Shown here one piece after another: positions 34,805-44,243 of a DNA stretch of 64,000 nt (positions are counted from its first letter, which is position 1; every line of letters begins with the position of its first letter). Made by a program: the position numbers and the translations under genes. The notes beneath the pieces were generated by a model. The model had not been told where the DNA came from and ran no database searches. It saw nothing but the letters and a program-made list of their open reading frames with translations. This stretch comes from Streptomyces poriferorum (GTDB lineage Bacteria > Actinomycetota > Actinomycetes > Streptomycetales > Streptomycetaceae), in the NCBI RefSeq assembly GCF_019399235.1, contig NZ_JAELVH010000002.1, forward strand, positions 51,008 to 115,007, read 5' to 3'.

Positions 34805-35279
34805 TCACGGCCGAGTGGCCGGTCCTGCCCCGACGCTCCGGGGCAGAAGCAGACGGAAGGTCGCCCCCGCGCCCGGCCGGGTGTCGAGTTCGAGCCGGCC
34901 CCGGTGCGCCTCGGCGATGGTGGAGGCGATGGACAGGCCGAGACCCGAACCTGGCTCGCGGCCGCTCGCGCCCGTCGAGGGCCCACGGTAGAAACGTTCG
35001 AACACCTGCCGGGCGGTGTCGGCCGGCAGCCCCGGACCGTCGTCCGCGATCTCCACCACGCACGCCGGTACGTCCGGGGGCAGCGCTCCCGTGGCGCTGC
35101 TGCGGCCCGGCCGGTCGGTCCCCCCGGTGTCCGGACCGGTCCGTACCGTGCCGACCCGCACCTCGACACGCGCCTCGGGCGGGGTGTGGACGCACGCGTT
35201 GGCCAGCAGGTTGGCGATCACCTGCGCGAGCTGATGGGGGTCACCCAGCGTCTCGACCACGTCGAGTGCGTCCCCCCCC
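34805..35279 (-). pseudogene. Histidine kinase remnant (HATPase domain only)
   Basis: Only the C-terminal ATPase half of a sensor kinase is present, about 157 codons. It has the N box [15 protein letters not shown], the G1 box [10 protein letters not shown], the F-box-like QVFERFYRG, the G2 box [18 protein letters not shown] and an ending [12 protein letters not shown]. No sensor, membrane, HAMP or HisKA (H-box) part precedes it. Instead the sequence runs directly into a VTC domain gene at a run of eight C (35272-35279). There is no start codon of its own that makes sense, so it is scored as a fragment. Confidence 0.8.
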
Positions 35280-35886
35280 GGATGCTGCGGTCGAAGGTCA
35301 CGCGCAGGCCGGTGTCCGAGCCGCGCCCGACCAGCGCCTCGCGCTGGTAGCCGGTGATCGCGGCCGGCCGCAGGTTCAGCCGTACCACCAGGTCGAGCAC
35401 CTCGTGGATGAAGGCGCGTTCCTTCGGCGAGTGCTCCACCAGCTCCCGCCCGTCGCAGAGCTGACGGGCCGTGCCGTACGGGAGGGTGATGCGGCGCTTC
35501 TGCGTGACCCGGTTGACGCGCTGCTTGATCTCGACGCACACCGGCGAGGCGTCCGAGACGCCGTCCGGCTCGCCGTAGTGCCGGATGCGCAGCTTGCGGC
35601 GGAACTTGAGACCCTCGATCTTCTCCCAGTAGAACCGGAGCTCCGGTGAGTCGTAGTAGAGGCTCCATACGCCGTAGCCGCCGGCCGGACTGTTCAGGTC
35701 ACGGTCCATCCGCTCCCCGAGTTCGTCGCGGAGTTCTGCGGCCAGGTCCACGGGGACCAGGTACTTGAGCTCGTATCTGTTGAACGCGTGCAGCCTGCTC
35801 GCGACGTGCAGCGGTGGGGGATCCTCGTCGTCCTCGGGGCGCCCCTGGGCGGGCTCCCGGAACGGAGCCGTGTCGGGTTGCGACAC
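35218..35886 (-). pseudogene. VTC domain protein (polyphosphate polymerase-like), 3'-truncated
   Basis: From GTG 35886 (GGAGG six bases upstream) the frame encodes a VTC-type tunnel domain: [60 protein letters not shown] and [16 protein letters not shown] domains bind nucleotides and polyphosphate. After VTFDRSIRG (about residue 203 from this start) homology stops at the poly-G run, and about 20 unrelated residues follow to the stop. The normal C-terminus is missing. One additional G in the run would fuse the frame to the kinase remnant downstream. Confidence 0.8.
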
Positions 35887-36038
35887 CGTGCGCCTCCTTC
35901 GTCGTCCGTGCCGGACCGGCCGGCACGCGTCACGCAACCAACGACGGATGAGGAAGCGATGAGAAACCCGGGTGTATTGCAGGAGGATTCACGATGGCCG
36001 GAAGGTGAACACGGCCGTGCTCGCGCCGGGGCGGACAG

Positions 36039-36077
36039 CACTGTCCCCGGGCGGCAGGTGCCGGCCCGGGGACAGTG
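36039..36077. terminator. Hairpin terminator downstream of the OsmC gene
   Basis: Arms CACTGTCCCCGGG (36039-36051) and CCCGGGGACAGTG (36065-36077) are perfect. They lie 14 bases past the OsmC stop on the minus strand. Confidence 0.8.
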
Positions 36078-36090
36078 GGGGAGAGGGCGG

Positions 36091-36516
36091 TCAGGCGAGC
36101 GAGGCGCTCAGCGTGATCGTCGTGCCCGTCAGCGCCTGGCTGACCGGGCAGTTCGCCTTCGCGTCCTCGGCCGCCTTGACGAAGCCCGCCTCGTCGAGAC
36201 CGGGTACCTCGCCCTGGACGGTGAGGTGGATGCCGGTGATGCCGGTGCCCGGCTGGAAGGTGACCTCGGCCTGGGTGTTCAGCCGGGTCGGCGGGGTGCC
36301 GGCCGTGGCGAGACCGTTGGAGAGCGCCATCGAGAAGCAGCTGGAGTGTGCCGCGGCGATCAGCTCCTCCGGGCTGGTCTTGCCGTTCGCCTTCTCCGCG
36401 CGGGACGGCCAGGAGACCGGGTACTCCCCGATCCCGGAGGAGTCGAGGGTGACGACACCCTTGCCCTCGATCAGGTTGCCTTCCCAGACCGTGTGCGCCT
36501 GACGCGTGGTAGCCAT
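36091..36516 (-). CDS. OsmC family peroxiredoxin
   Basis: OsmC/Ohr proteins reduce organic hydroperoxides with a Cys pair. This 141-residue protein has the peroxidatic Cys in AAAHSSCFSMALSNGL and the resolving Cys in DAKANCPVSQAL, with KTSPEELI ahead of the first. ATG 36516 is preceded by AAGGGA at good spacing; the frame remains open upstream, but without coding character. It is cytoplasmic and monocistronic. Confidence 0.92.
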   Translation of the reverse strand: MATTRQAHTVWEGNLIEGKGVVTLDSSGIGEYPVSWPSRAEKANGKTSPEELIAAAHSSCFSMALSNGLATAGTPPTRLNTQAEVTFQPGTGITGIHLTVQGEVPGLDEAGFVKAAEDAKANCPVSQALTGTTITLSASLA

Positions 36517-36601
36517 GCTGGTTCCCTTCAAACGGAATGCGCGGTTGTACGGGGGTGGCGAGGCACTCCGTCGTGCCCGGCCGTTTGTTACGTCCCCGAA
36601 C

Positions 36602-37696
36602 CTACTGCGCCACCAGACCCTTTGCGTCACGCGCCAGCGCCGTCAGCCGGGAGATTGCCCGGAAGTACTTCTTCCGGTACCCGCCGTTCAGCATCTCCTC
36701 GCTGAACAGGCGGTCGAACGGCATCCCGGACGCGAGTACCGGAACCTCCCGGTCGTACAGCCGGTCCGCGAGCACCACGAGCCGCAGCGCGGTCGACTGG
36801 TCGGGCACCGGCTGCACCTCGGTGAGGCACACCGCCCGGACGCCGTCCGTCAGCGCGCCGTACCGGCTCGGATGGACGCGGGCCAGATGGTCGAGCAGCG
36901 CGGGGAAGTCGTCCAGGCTGGCGCCCTCGGTCGCGTACGCCGCCCTGGTGACCTGCTCCTCGGAGTACGGCGGCGGGGCGTCGGGCAGGCCGCGGTGGCG
37001 GTAGTCCTCGCCGTCGATGCGCAGCGGGCGGAAGTGCGAGGACAGCCCCTGGATCTCCCGCAGGAAGTCGGCCGCGGCGAACCGGCCCTCGCCGAGCTTG
37101 CCCGGCAGCGTGTTGGAGGTCGCGGCGAGCGCCACCCCCGCCTCGACCAGCCGGCTCAGCAGCGAGGAGACGAGGACGGTGTCGCCCGGGTCGTCGAGCT
37201 CGAACTCGTCGATGCACAGCAGCCGGTGCCCGCTCAGCGTCCGCACGGTCTGCTGGAAGCCCAGCGCGCCCACCAGGTTCGTCAGCTCCACGAAGGTGCC
37301 GAACGCCTTCAGCGAGGGCGCTGCGGGCGTGGCGTGCCAGAGCGAGGCGAGCAGATGGGTCTTGCCGACGCCATAGCCGCCGTCGAGATAGACCCCACGC
37401 GGGCCGCTGGGGGCCGCAGCCTTCTTGCCGCCGAACCACTTGCGCTTGCCCGCGCCCGTCGCGTGCGCCCCGCCCAGCCCGGCCGCGAAGTCGGAGAGGA
37501 CCTTGACGGCCTCGATCTGGCTCGGCTGGTTCGGGTCGGGGACGTAGGTGTCGAAGCGCACCGAGTCGAAGCGCGGCGGCGGCACCATCTCGGCGACCAG
37601 ACGGTCGGCGGGGACGTGCGGCTCGAGGGCGCACAGGGACAGCGGGGCCGTTTCGGCTATGGGGCTGGACCCCGGCACGGCGGTGGAGGAGGACAC
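36602..37696 (-). CDS. zapE: AFG1-like ATPase ZapE
   Basis: The 364-residue protein is a P-loop AAA-type ATPase of the AFG1/ZapE family, linked in Proteobacteria to division-ring regulation and in mitochondria to protein turnover. It has Walker A GGYGVGKTHLLASLWH, Walker B LLCIDEFELDD, sensor ATSNTLPG and the conserved HFRPLRIDGEDYRHRG. The N-terminal 35 residues are variable. It is divergent from the pyrimidine reductase gene, with only 35 bases between starts. Confidence 0.92.
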   Translation of the reverse strand: MSSSTAVPGSSPIAETAPLSLCALEPHVPADRLVAEMVPPPRFDSVRFDTYVPDPNQPSQIEAVKVLSDFAAGLGGAHATGAGKRKWFGGKKAAAPSGPRGVYLDGGYGVGKTHLLASLWHATPAAPSLKAFGTFVELTNLVGALGFQQTVRTLSGHRLLCIDEFELDDPGDTVLVSSLLSRLVEAGVALAATSNTLPGKLGEGRFAAADFLREIQGLSSHFRPLRIDGEDYRHRGLPDAPPPYSEEQVTRAAYATEGASLDDFPALLDHLARVHPSRYGALTDGVRAVCLTEVQPVPDQSTALRLVVLADRLYDREVPVLASGMPFDRLFSEEMLNGGYRKKYFRAISRLTALARDAKGLVAQ

Positions 37697-37731
37697 AACT
37701 CCCCAGCTTAGGCCGTGCCAGACTGCGGAAC

Positions 37732-38502
37732 ATGCGACGCCTGTTCCCTGTGACCGACCTGACAGCGGCCGACGACCGAGGCGAGTGGAGCCTGGACGCC
37801 CTCGCCGACGCCTACGCCTACCCCGAGACGGACGGCGCCTGGCTGCGCGCCAACATGGTGTCGACCCTCGACGGCGCCGCCCAGCACGACGGCCGCTCGC
37901 AGCCGATCTCCTGCGACAGCGACATGCGGATCTTCGGCACCCTGCGGGGTCTGGCCGACGTGGTGATCGCGGGTGCGGAGACGGTACGGCTGGAGGGCTA
38001 CCGCCCCGCCCGGGCCCGGGAAGCCTTCGCGGCGCGCCGGGAGGCCGCCGGACAGGGCCCCGCGCCGGCGGTCGCCGTGGTGAGCGGCAGCCTGGACCTG
38101 GACTTCTCGCTGCCGCTCTTTGTCTCGCCGCTGGTGCCGACGCTCGTGCTCACCGGTGCGGGCGCGCCGCCCGACCGGATCGAGACGGCCCGCAAGTCGG
38201 GCGCCGAAGTGGTGATCGCGGGGGAGGGGTCCCGGGTGGACCCCTCCCGTGCCGTGCGGGAACTGGCCGACCGCGGGCACCGTCGGCTGCTGACGGAGGG
38301 CGGGCCCCGGCTGCTCGGGCAGTTCGTGGCGGCGGACGTGCTGGACGAGATGTGCCTGACCCTGGCACCCGTGCTCACGGCCGGTGACGCGCAGCGGATC
38401 GCGGGCGGTCCGGCGGTGGCCGTGCCGGAACGATTCGCCCTGGCATCACTGCTGGAAGAGGCCGGGTTCCTCTTCTCTCGGTACCGTCGGATCCGACAAT
38501 GA
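37732..38502 (+). CDS. Pyrimidine reductase family protein (RibD C-terminal domain)
   Basis: The 256-residue protein matches the reductase domain of RibD, related to dihydrofolate reductase: WLRANMVSTLDGAAQHDG, IFGTLRGLADVVIAGAETVR, and LLTEGGPRLLGQF with the NADPH-binding Gly-rich turn. It lacks the zinc deaminase domain, so it is a stand-alone reductase. Whether it takes part in riboflavin synthesis or acts on another pyrimidine is not known. The gene is followed by a separate core gene 124 bases on. Confidence 0.87.
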   Translation: MRRLFPVTDLTAADDRGEWSLDALADAYAYPETDGAWLRANMVSTLDGAAQHDGRSQPISCDSDMRIFGTLRGLADVVIAGAETVRLEGYRPARAREAFAARREAAGQGPAPAVAVVSGSLDLDFSLPLFVSPLVPTLVLTGAGAPPDRIETARKSGAEVVIAGEGSRVDPSRAVRELADRGHRRLLTEGGPRLLGQFVAADVLDEMCLTLAPVLTAGDAQRIAGGPAVAVPERFALASLLEEAGFLFSRYRRIRQ

Positions 38503-38626
38503 GCGGAATTTCCCGTTCCGCTTAGCGTTCGGTGGGCAGAATGGATCTCGCAGACCCCGTGCGAGCACGGGGAAGGATGGTTTCCGCAGTGACCGGCGAC
38601 GGTCACTGAAGCAGAAGGGCCCTGTG

Positions 38627-39097
38627 GTGTTCACCAGCGTTTTGATGATCGAGAAGCCCCTCACTTCCGAGGACGTCGAGTTCGTCACCACCCTGCACGG
38701 GGAGGAGCAGATCTCCTTCGTCGTGCTCATGCAGCCGCGTGGTGACCAGGCGGATGTGCTGTTGCGGGCCATCGACGACCTGGCGATGGGCGAACTGAAG
38801 GAAGCGGCGCGGGAGAGCGAGGAACCGGAGGGCAAGAACGCCAGACAGTCCGCCGAACTCGCGCTCGAAGTGTCCCTGGAGGCGCTGCGCCAGGCCGGCT
38901 CGGAAGCCGTCGGACAGGTGATCGAGAGCCACCCCCTGGACAAGCTCAAGTCCGTCGTCGACGAGGCGGAGGCCGACGAGGTCATCGTCCTGACCGCGCC
39001 GCACTACGTGGAGGAGTTCTTCCACCGCGACTGGGCGTCCCGCGCCCGGCACAAGGTCGGCGTACCGGTGCTCAAGCTCTTCGCGCACAGCGAATAG
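38627..39097 (+). CDS. Conserved actinobacterial protein of unknown function upstream of murC
   Basis: A 156-residue cytoplasmic protein. It begins MFTSVLMIEKPLTSEDVEFV, has a Glu/Lys-rich helix around EAARESEEPEGKNARQSAE, and ends with a Rossmann-like strand region ADEVIVLTAPHYVEEFFHRD and GVPVLKLFAHSE. In Streptomyces genomes it has been labelled indole-3-glycerol phosphate synthase, but I see none of that enzyme's barrel motifs. The layout is closer to universal stress-type proteins. GTG 38627 has AGAAGGG seven bases upstream; GTG 38624 is the alternative. Confidence 0.75.
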   Translation: MFTSVLMIEKPLTSEDVEFVTTLHGEEQISFVVLMQPRGDQADVLLRAIDDLAMGELKEAARESEEPEGKNARQSAELALEVSLEALRQAGSEAVGQVIESHPLDKLKSVVDEAEADEVIVLTAPHYVEEFFHRDWASRARHKVGVPVLKLFAHSE

Positions 39098-39137
39098 GCT
39101 GGGAGCCCCTACCCGTACCACCCTGGGAGACACACGC

Positions 39138-40532
39138 ATGGCACCCGGTATTCCTGCCGCCATGGAACGGCCGCACTTCATCGGCATCGGCGGCGCCGGA
39201 ATGTCGGGCATCGCGAAGATCCTCACCCGGCGGGGTGCGGAGGTCGCGGGCAGTGACTCCAAGGAGTCCGCCACGGCCGAGGCGCTGCGCGCGCTGGGGG
39301 CGACCGTCCACATCGGGCACGCCGCGGATCACCTGGCCGACGACGCCACCTGCGTGGTCGTCTCCAGCGCCATCCGCGCCGACAATCCGGAGCTGGTGCG
39401 CGCCGGGGAGCTCTCCATCCCCGTCGTGCACCGCTCCGACGCCCTCGCCTCCCTCATGCAGGGGCTGCGGTCCATCGCCGTCGCGGGCACCCACGGCAAG
39501 ACGACCACCACGTCGATGCTGGCCGTCGCCCTGACCGAGCTGGGCCTCGACCCCTCGTACGCGATCGGCGGCGACCTCGCAGGACCCGGCACCAACGCCA
39601 CGCACGGCGAGGGCGCGATCTTCGTCGCCGAGGCCGACGAGAGCGACCGGAGCTTCCAGAAGTACGACCCCGAGGTCGCGATCGTCCTCAACGTCGAGCT
39701 GGACCACCACGCGAACTACGCCTCGATGGACGAGATCTACGACTCCTTCGAGACCTTCACCGGCAAGATCGTCCCCGACGGCACCCTGGTGATCTCCGCC
39801 GACCAGTCCGGCGCCGTCGAGCTGACCCGCCGGGTCCGCGACCTGTCCGCGCTCAAGGTCGTCACCTACGGCGAGTCCGAGACGGCGGACGTCCGCGTCC
39901 ACAAGATCACCCCGCGCGGTCTGACCAGCGAGGTCACGGTCGTCCTGAACGGCAAGTACCTCACCTTCACCGTCTCCGTCCCCGGCCGCCACTACGCGCT
40001 GAACGCCGTGGCCGCCCTCGCCGCGGGCGTCGCCCTGGGCATCCCCGCGCACAACCTCGCCTCGGCCCTCGGGAAGTACACCGGGGTCAAGCGCCGCCTC
40101 CAGCTCAAGGGCGAGGCGGCCGGCGTCCAGGTCATCGACAGCTACGCCCACCACCCGACCGAGATGACGGCCGACCTCGAAGCGATGCGCGGCGCCGCCA
40201 CCGACGCCCGCATCCTGGTCGTCTTCCAGCCCCATCTCTTCTCCCGCACCCAGGAGCTCGGTACCGAGATGGGCCAGGCCCTCGCGCTGGCGGACGCCTC
40301 CGTGGTCCTGGACATCTACCCGGCCCGCGAGGACCCGATCCCCGGCATCACCAGCACCCTGATCATCGAGGCCGCGAAGGCCGCCGGCGCCGATGTCACC
40401 GCCGTGCACGACAAGGCGACGGTCCCCGGGGTCATCGCGGGAATGGCGAAGCCCGGCGACCTCGTTCTCACCATGGGGGCGGGCGACGTCACTGACCTCG
40501 GCCCGCAGATCCTGGACCACCTGTCGAGCTGA
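39138..40532 (+). CDS. murC: UDP-N-acetylmuramate-L-alanine ligase
   Basis: MurC adds the first amino acid, L-Ala, to UDP-MurNAc in peptidoglycan synthesis. The 464-residue product has the three Mur ligase domains: the UDP-binding FIGIGGAGMSGIAKIL near the N-terminus, the ATP loop AVAGTHGKTTTTSML near residue 115, EADESDRSFQKYDPEVAIVLN with the metal-binding Glu and a carbamylated-Lys region, and the C-terminal VIDSYAHHPTEM. It lies far from the dcw cluster, as usual in Streptomyces. Confidence 0.96.
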   Translation: MAPGIPAAMERPHFIGIGGAGMSGIAKILTRRGAEVAGSDSKESATAEALRALGATVHIGHAADHLADDATCVVVSSAIRADNPELVRAGELSIPVVHRSDALASLMQGLRSIAVAGTHGKTTTTSMLAVALTELGLDPSYAIGGDLAGPGTNATHGEGAIFVAEADESDRSFQKYDPEVAIVLNVELDHHANYASMDEIYDSFETFTGKIVPDGTLVISADQSGAVELTRRVRDLSALKVVTYGESETADVRVHKITPRGLTSEVTVVLNGKYLTFTVSVPGRHYALNAVAALAAGVALGIPAHNLASALGKYTGVKRRLQLKGEAAGVQVIDSYAHHPTEMTADLEAMRGAATDARILVVFQPHLFSRTQELGTEMGQALALADASVVLDIYPAREDPIPGITSTLIIEAAKAAGADVTAVHDKATVPGVIAGMAKPGDLVLTMGAGDVTDLGPQILDHLSS

Positions 40533-40542
40533 GGGAGCCACC

Positions 40543-40947
40543 GTGCCGTACGACATCGAGAAGCCGGACGAGCAGTGGCGGGAGGAACTGTCCCCCGCCG
40601 AGTACGCCGTCCTGCGCAAGGCCGGCACCGAGCCCGCCTTCGTCGGCGAGTACACCGACACCAAGACCACCGGCGTCTACTCCTGCCGCGCCTGTGACGC
40701 GGAGCTGTTCCGCTCCGACACGAAGTTCGAGTCGCACTGCGGCTGGCCGTCCTTCTACGACCCGAAGGACACGGACGCGGTCGAACTGATCCAGGACCGC
40801 AGCCACGGCATGGTCCGCACCGAGGTCCGCTGCGCCCGCTGCGGCTCGCACCTGGGCCACGTCTTCGAGGGCGAGGGCTACCCCACCCCGACGGACCAGC
40901 GGTACTGCATCAACTCGATCTCACTGCGGCTGACGCCGGACGCCTGA
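40543..40947 (+). CDS. msrB: Peptide-methionine (R)-S-oxide reductase
   Basis: MsrB repairs R-methionine sulfoxide in proteins. The 134-residue protein has the two zinc CxxC pairs (YSCRACDAELF and VRCARCGSHLGHVF), SHCGWPSFYDP and the catalytic Cys in QRYCINSISL. The GTG start is preceded by GAGGGAG. It starts ten bases after the murC stop, so the two are probably co-transcribed. Confidence 0.95.
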   Translation: MPYDIEKPDEQWREELSPAEYAVLRKAGTEPAFVGEYTDTKTTGVYSCRACDAELFRSDTKFESHCGWPSFYDPKDTDAVELIQDRSHGMVRTEVRCARCGSHLGHVFEGEGYPTPTDQRYCINSISLRLTPDA

Positions 40948-40974
40948 AAATCCGGAGGCCTGAGAACCGGACCC

Positions 40975-41007
40975 GAAGAGGACTGACGCGCCGCGTCAGT
41001 CCTCTTC
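40975..41007. terminator. Bidirectional hairpin downstream of msrB
   Basis: Near-perfect 16-base arms (GAAGAGGACTGACGCG and CGCGTCAGTCCTCTTC) meet almost without a loop. They overlap the last codons of the convergent gene at 40996. Confidence 0.75.
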
Positions 41008-41457
41008 CGGCGTCTCGGGCTTCAGCAGCGGGTGCACCACACCGGGGAAGACCCGGGCCCGCACGACCTCCTCGGCCGAGCCGCCCTGGATCACGGTCTC
41101 CGCGACGCCCCAGGGCCGGTCCGGCAGCTGGACGATCAGCGTGTACGAGGCGGAGCAGCCGGTGCACTCGTACCGGTCCACCCACGTCTCCACCTCGGTG
41201 GCGCTTCCCGGGTACCGCGCCACGTGCCGGTGCCGGGCGTGGCAGCGTTCGCACGTCTCGCCGGGCTCGCACGTCCCGCCGCACGGGCAGGGCACGTCGA
41301 ACGACTCGGCCGGACGCCAGCGCTGCGTGAGGACGGCGTCACGCGTGGCGCCCATGTCCTTCATCGCCTTGAGGTTGCGGGCGGCCACGTTGTACGACTC
41401 ACCGGTCGCCGCCATCCGGTCGCGGATCACGTCCTTGCGCCCACGGTTCGTCGTCAT
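40996..41457 (-). CDS. Hypothetical protein with zinc-binding Cys clusters
   Basis: The 153-residue protein has an N-terminal basic helical part (KDVIRDRMAATGESYNVAARN), then a Cys-rich block: PCPCGGTCEPGETCERCHARH, followed by YECTGCSASYTL. These could bind one or two zinc ions. The C-terminal part is acidic. No enzyme motif is apparent. The first segment resembles small helix-turn-helix-like regions found in plasmid-type proteins, but this is weak. It is convergent with msrB. Confidence 0.7.
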   Translation of the reverse strand: MTTNRGRKDVIRDRMAATGESYNVAARNLKAMKDMGATRDAVLTQRWRPAESFDVPCPCGGTCEPGETCERCHARHRHVARYPGSATEVETWVDRYECTGCSASYTLIVQLPDRPWGVAETVIQGGSAEEVVRARVFPGVVHPLLKPETPEED

Positions 41458-41556
41458 CCGTTGCTCCTCCTGGGGTTCACGCAGCCCGCCAGGAGCCCAT
41501 GAGATCGTTGTGCCCCAAAGGTACCCGGCGGACGGCGCCCCCGACGACTCGCACGG

Positions 41557-44004
41557 TCAGCCCCGGCGCACGCGGCCCGCGATCCGCCGGCTGATCCGCC
41601 CCAGGGTGCCCCGGCCCCGGCGGTTCCAGTCGTGGAAGGCCTCCGCCCGGCCACTGCTCCCCGAGCGCCCCACGGCCTCCTCCACGGCCGCGACCTCGTC
41701 GGCGGAGAGCGTGCGCACGGCGGGGCGCAGCACCTCCTCCAGCAGGGCGTCCGCGGTGCGGCTCCACTCCGCCCCGGCGTGCGGATGCGCGGTCCAGACG
41801 GCGAAGCAGTCCGCGGCGTACGCCGGTTCCGCCTTCAGGCGGGAGCGGACACCGGCCTCGCGCGCGGCCCGGTCGTACGCGGCGACGAGATCCGGGTCGC
41901 CGCTGTGCACCAGGGCGTACAGCTCGGCCTCCGGCCGGTCCGGCGCGAGCAGCCGCGTGGCAAGCGCCCCGTACGCATGGCCGAGCACCTCCGGTTCCAC
42001 CGGCTCGGCGCCCCTGCGCAGTGCGCGTGCCCGCTCCGCCCACTCCGGCGCCGCCGCGTCCGACCGGATCTCGCGGGCGAACTCCAGGAGCAGCAGCGCC
42101 CCGCGGTCCCGGCCCGCGATCTCCTGCGGGAAGCCGCGCAGCAGGTCATGGGCGAGCTCCGGCGCCTCCTCGTCGGTGGCGGGGGCGCCGAGCGCCGCGG
42201 CGACCAGGTGCGACCAGGTGCCGGCCGTCCGGTGGGCGTCCGAGGTGGCGGCCTCCAGCAGCAGCCGGGCCTCTCCCGCCGTCACCGTGCCCTCCTCCCA
42301 CACCAGCCCCACGGCCGTCCGCAGCACCAGCGGCTCCGCGAACGGCGACATCCCGGCCGCCCGGAGCACCCGTTGCACCGCGCCCACCCGGTCCGCCCCG
42401 CAGCCGGCCTTGGCCTCCGGCGCCTCGGCGCACATCCGCAGATGCGGCAGCGACTGGGTGCCGGTGAAGGGCAGCGGGACCCGGCACAGCAGCCGCTCGA
42501 CCCCCGACGGGTCCTGCGGCGCGATCCGGTCCAGCGCACCGAGCAGGGCCGTACGGACGTCGAACTGCTCGTCCATCAGTTCCAGCAGCGCGGGCGCCCA
42601 GCCCGGCTCGCCGTCCCCGGGCTCCAGCAGCGCGGGCGCCAGCCTGCGGACGACCGCCGGCAGCAGCTCCGCGCAGTCCACGCCGAGCAGCCGGGCCACC
42701 CGCAGCAGCTGGACCGTCCTGGCCACGTCGAGGCCGACGCCCGCGCCGCTCAGCTCGGTCAGGATCTCCGGGCCCAGCACCGAGGCGACGGCCGCGCCCT
42801 CGGGACCGCTGAAGGCGGTACGGCCGGGCAGTTCCACGGAGCCGTTGCCGCCGCGGACCGCCTCCGTGACCAGCATCGCGGCCAATGGGGCCGTGGTCGT
42901 CGCGGGGGAGCGGCCGTCGAGTGCGGCGAACAGCCTTCCCGCGGCGTCGAATTCGGGACCGGTGCGGTCGTCGACCCCGGGCGCGGTCAGCGCGTCGACG
43001 AGTTGCCGGGTGCGCTTCGCGTCCAGCGCGTAGGGCCGCTCGGCGGCCCAGCCGGCTGCGGCGGCGCGCCCGCCCGTGCCCAGCGCGATGCCCGCGCACA
43101 GGGCCGTCACGGCCACCGGTCCGGCGGCGAACGGCTCCCCGGGCAGCTCGGCGGCCTCCCGGAACAGTTCCGGTGCGCGGCTGCGCCAGATCCGGGCGGC
43201 CGTCTCGGCCCAGGCGTCGGCCACGGTCCCTTCCGGGCGCGGGCCGGTGCAGGTGTGGACGTGGAAACCGGGAGCCGTCAGCTCGTGGGCGTCCTGCGGC
43301 AGCACTCCGACGATCTGCTGCGGGGCGCGCCGCGGGTGGCGGGTGTACGTGGTGAACGTCAGCCGTTCGGCGAGTTCGCCGGGCAGTGCGACGCAGGCCA
43401 GCGCGATCCACCGGGCCACGTCCGCGCTCTGCCGCTCGACGAGCACGACCCGGCCGGAGCCGTCGTGTCCGTACAGCCGGCGCAGGTCGGCCAGCACACC
43501 GGCGAGCCAGGGCCCGCGGGAGACGGCGAAGTCGTTGAGCCCCTCGCGGTCCCGGGCGTGGCCGGTGGCGGGCGGGGCGGCGAGGGGGCCGGGCAGCATA
43601 CGGTCCGGTGTGGTGGCGGCCCAGCGGGCGGACCGGCAGGCGGTGATCGGGAGGGCGCCGCCCGGCAGCCGGGTGCCGGCGGGGAGGTGGACCGCGTGCG
43701 CGTGGAAACCCACGTCGGAGCCGGGACCGGGCCGGACCGCCACGGTCCTGGCCAGCAGATGGCTGCCGTCGGTCAGGACGCTGAAACTCAACGCCTCGGG
43801 CAGTGCGCGCAACGCGGCGTCCGTGAGCCGGGGTTCCATTTCCGCGGGCGTCCGGTAGGCCAGGAGCGGACCCGCCTCCGTGAGCACGGACGCGGGTATC
43901 GCGGCGTCAACTGCGGTGAAGCGGGCCGGTATCGGTTCGGCCTCGCCGGTGCCGGGACCGTCCCCGCCGGTTGCGGAGGTGTAGTGCAACTGCGCGAGGC
44001 TCAT
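41557..44004 (-). CDS. GTPase-associated protein 1 (GAP1)-like
   Basis: The predicted product is 815 residues, beginning MSLAQLHYTSATGGDGPG. The first 150 residues have the GAP1-N2 character (LHYTSA, ALPEALSFSVL and FHAHAVHLP). The middle (LADLRRLYGHDG, LTFTTYTRHPRRAPQQIVG) resembles GAP1-M. The rest is an Ala/Leu-rich helical-repeat region of about 400 residues. In other genomes such proteins accompany TRAFAC-type GTPases in predicted conflict systems; no GTPase gene is adjacent here. The start at 44004 gives the conserved LHYTSA N-terminus. The longer frame upstream crosses a terminator and is not coding. Function unknown. Confidence 0.68.
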   Translation of the reverse strand: MSLAQLHYTSATGGDGPGTGEAEPIPARFTAVDAAIPASVLTEAGPLLAYRTPAEMEPRLTDAALRALPEALSFSVLTDGSHLLARTVAVRPGPGSDVGFHAHAVHLPAGTRLPGGALPITACRSARWAATTPDRMLPGPLAAPPATGHARDREGLNDFAVSRGPWLAGVLADLRRLYGHDGSGRVVLVERQSADVARWIALACVALPGELAERLTFTTYTRHPRRAPQQIVGVLPQDAHELTAPGFHVHTCTGPRPEGTVADAWAETAARIWRSRAPELFREAAELPGEPFAAGPVAVTALCAGIALGTGGRAAAAGWAAERPYALDAKRTRQLVDALTAPGVDDRTGPEFDAAGRLFAALDGRSPATTTAPLAAMLVTEAVRGGNGSVELPGRTAFSGPEGAAVASVLGPEILTELSGAGVGLDVARTVQLLRVARLLGVDCAELLPAVVRRLAPALLEPGDGEPGWAPALLELMDEQFDVRTALLGALDRIAPQDPSGVERLLCRVPLPFTGTQSLPHLRMCAEAPEAKAGCGADRVGAVQRVLRAAGMSPFAEPLVLRTAVGLVWEEGTVTAGEARLLLEAATSDAHRTAGTWSHLVAAALGAPATDEEAPELAHDLLRGFPQEIAGRDRGALLLLEFAREIRSDAAAPEWAERARALRRGAEPVEPEVLGHAYGALATRLLAPDRPEAELYALVHSGDPDLVAAYDRAAREAGVRSRLKAEPAYAADCFAVWTAHPHAGAEWSRTADALLEEVLRPAVRTLSADEVAAVEEAVGRSGSSGRAEAFHDWNRRGRGTLGRISRRIAGRVRRG

Positions 44005-44160
44005 GCGTCGGCTCTCTTCGTCCCTGCCGTGAAGGTCCCCCTGCCACCCGCACCCGCCGTCGCGTGGTGGCAGCGCCGTCCCGGCAGAGCGACGACCCCG
44101 GCGGGGAGTGGTCCGCAGTCGCTGGGGCGACGCTATCAAGGACCGGGGGCCCCCGAGGCC

Positions 44161-44203
44161 GCGAAGACGGGGCCGGGGCGCACGGCCCCGGCCCCGTCCT
44201 CGC
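44161..44203. terminator. Strong hairpin terminator of the two-gene unit 44244-46988
   Basis: Arms GACGGGGCCGGGG (44166-44178) and CCCCGGCCCCGTC (44186-44198) are perfect. After one mismatch, GCGA/TCGC adds four more pairs. It lies 40 bases past the stop of the minus-strand gene at 44244. Confidence 0.8.
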
Positions 44204-44243
44204 GTGCCCCGTACGCCGGGCGCGGCCGCGTTCCGACGAGTGC

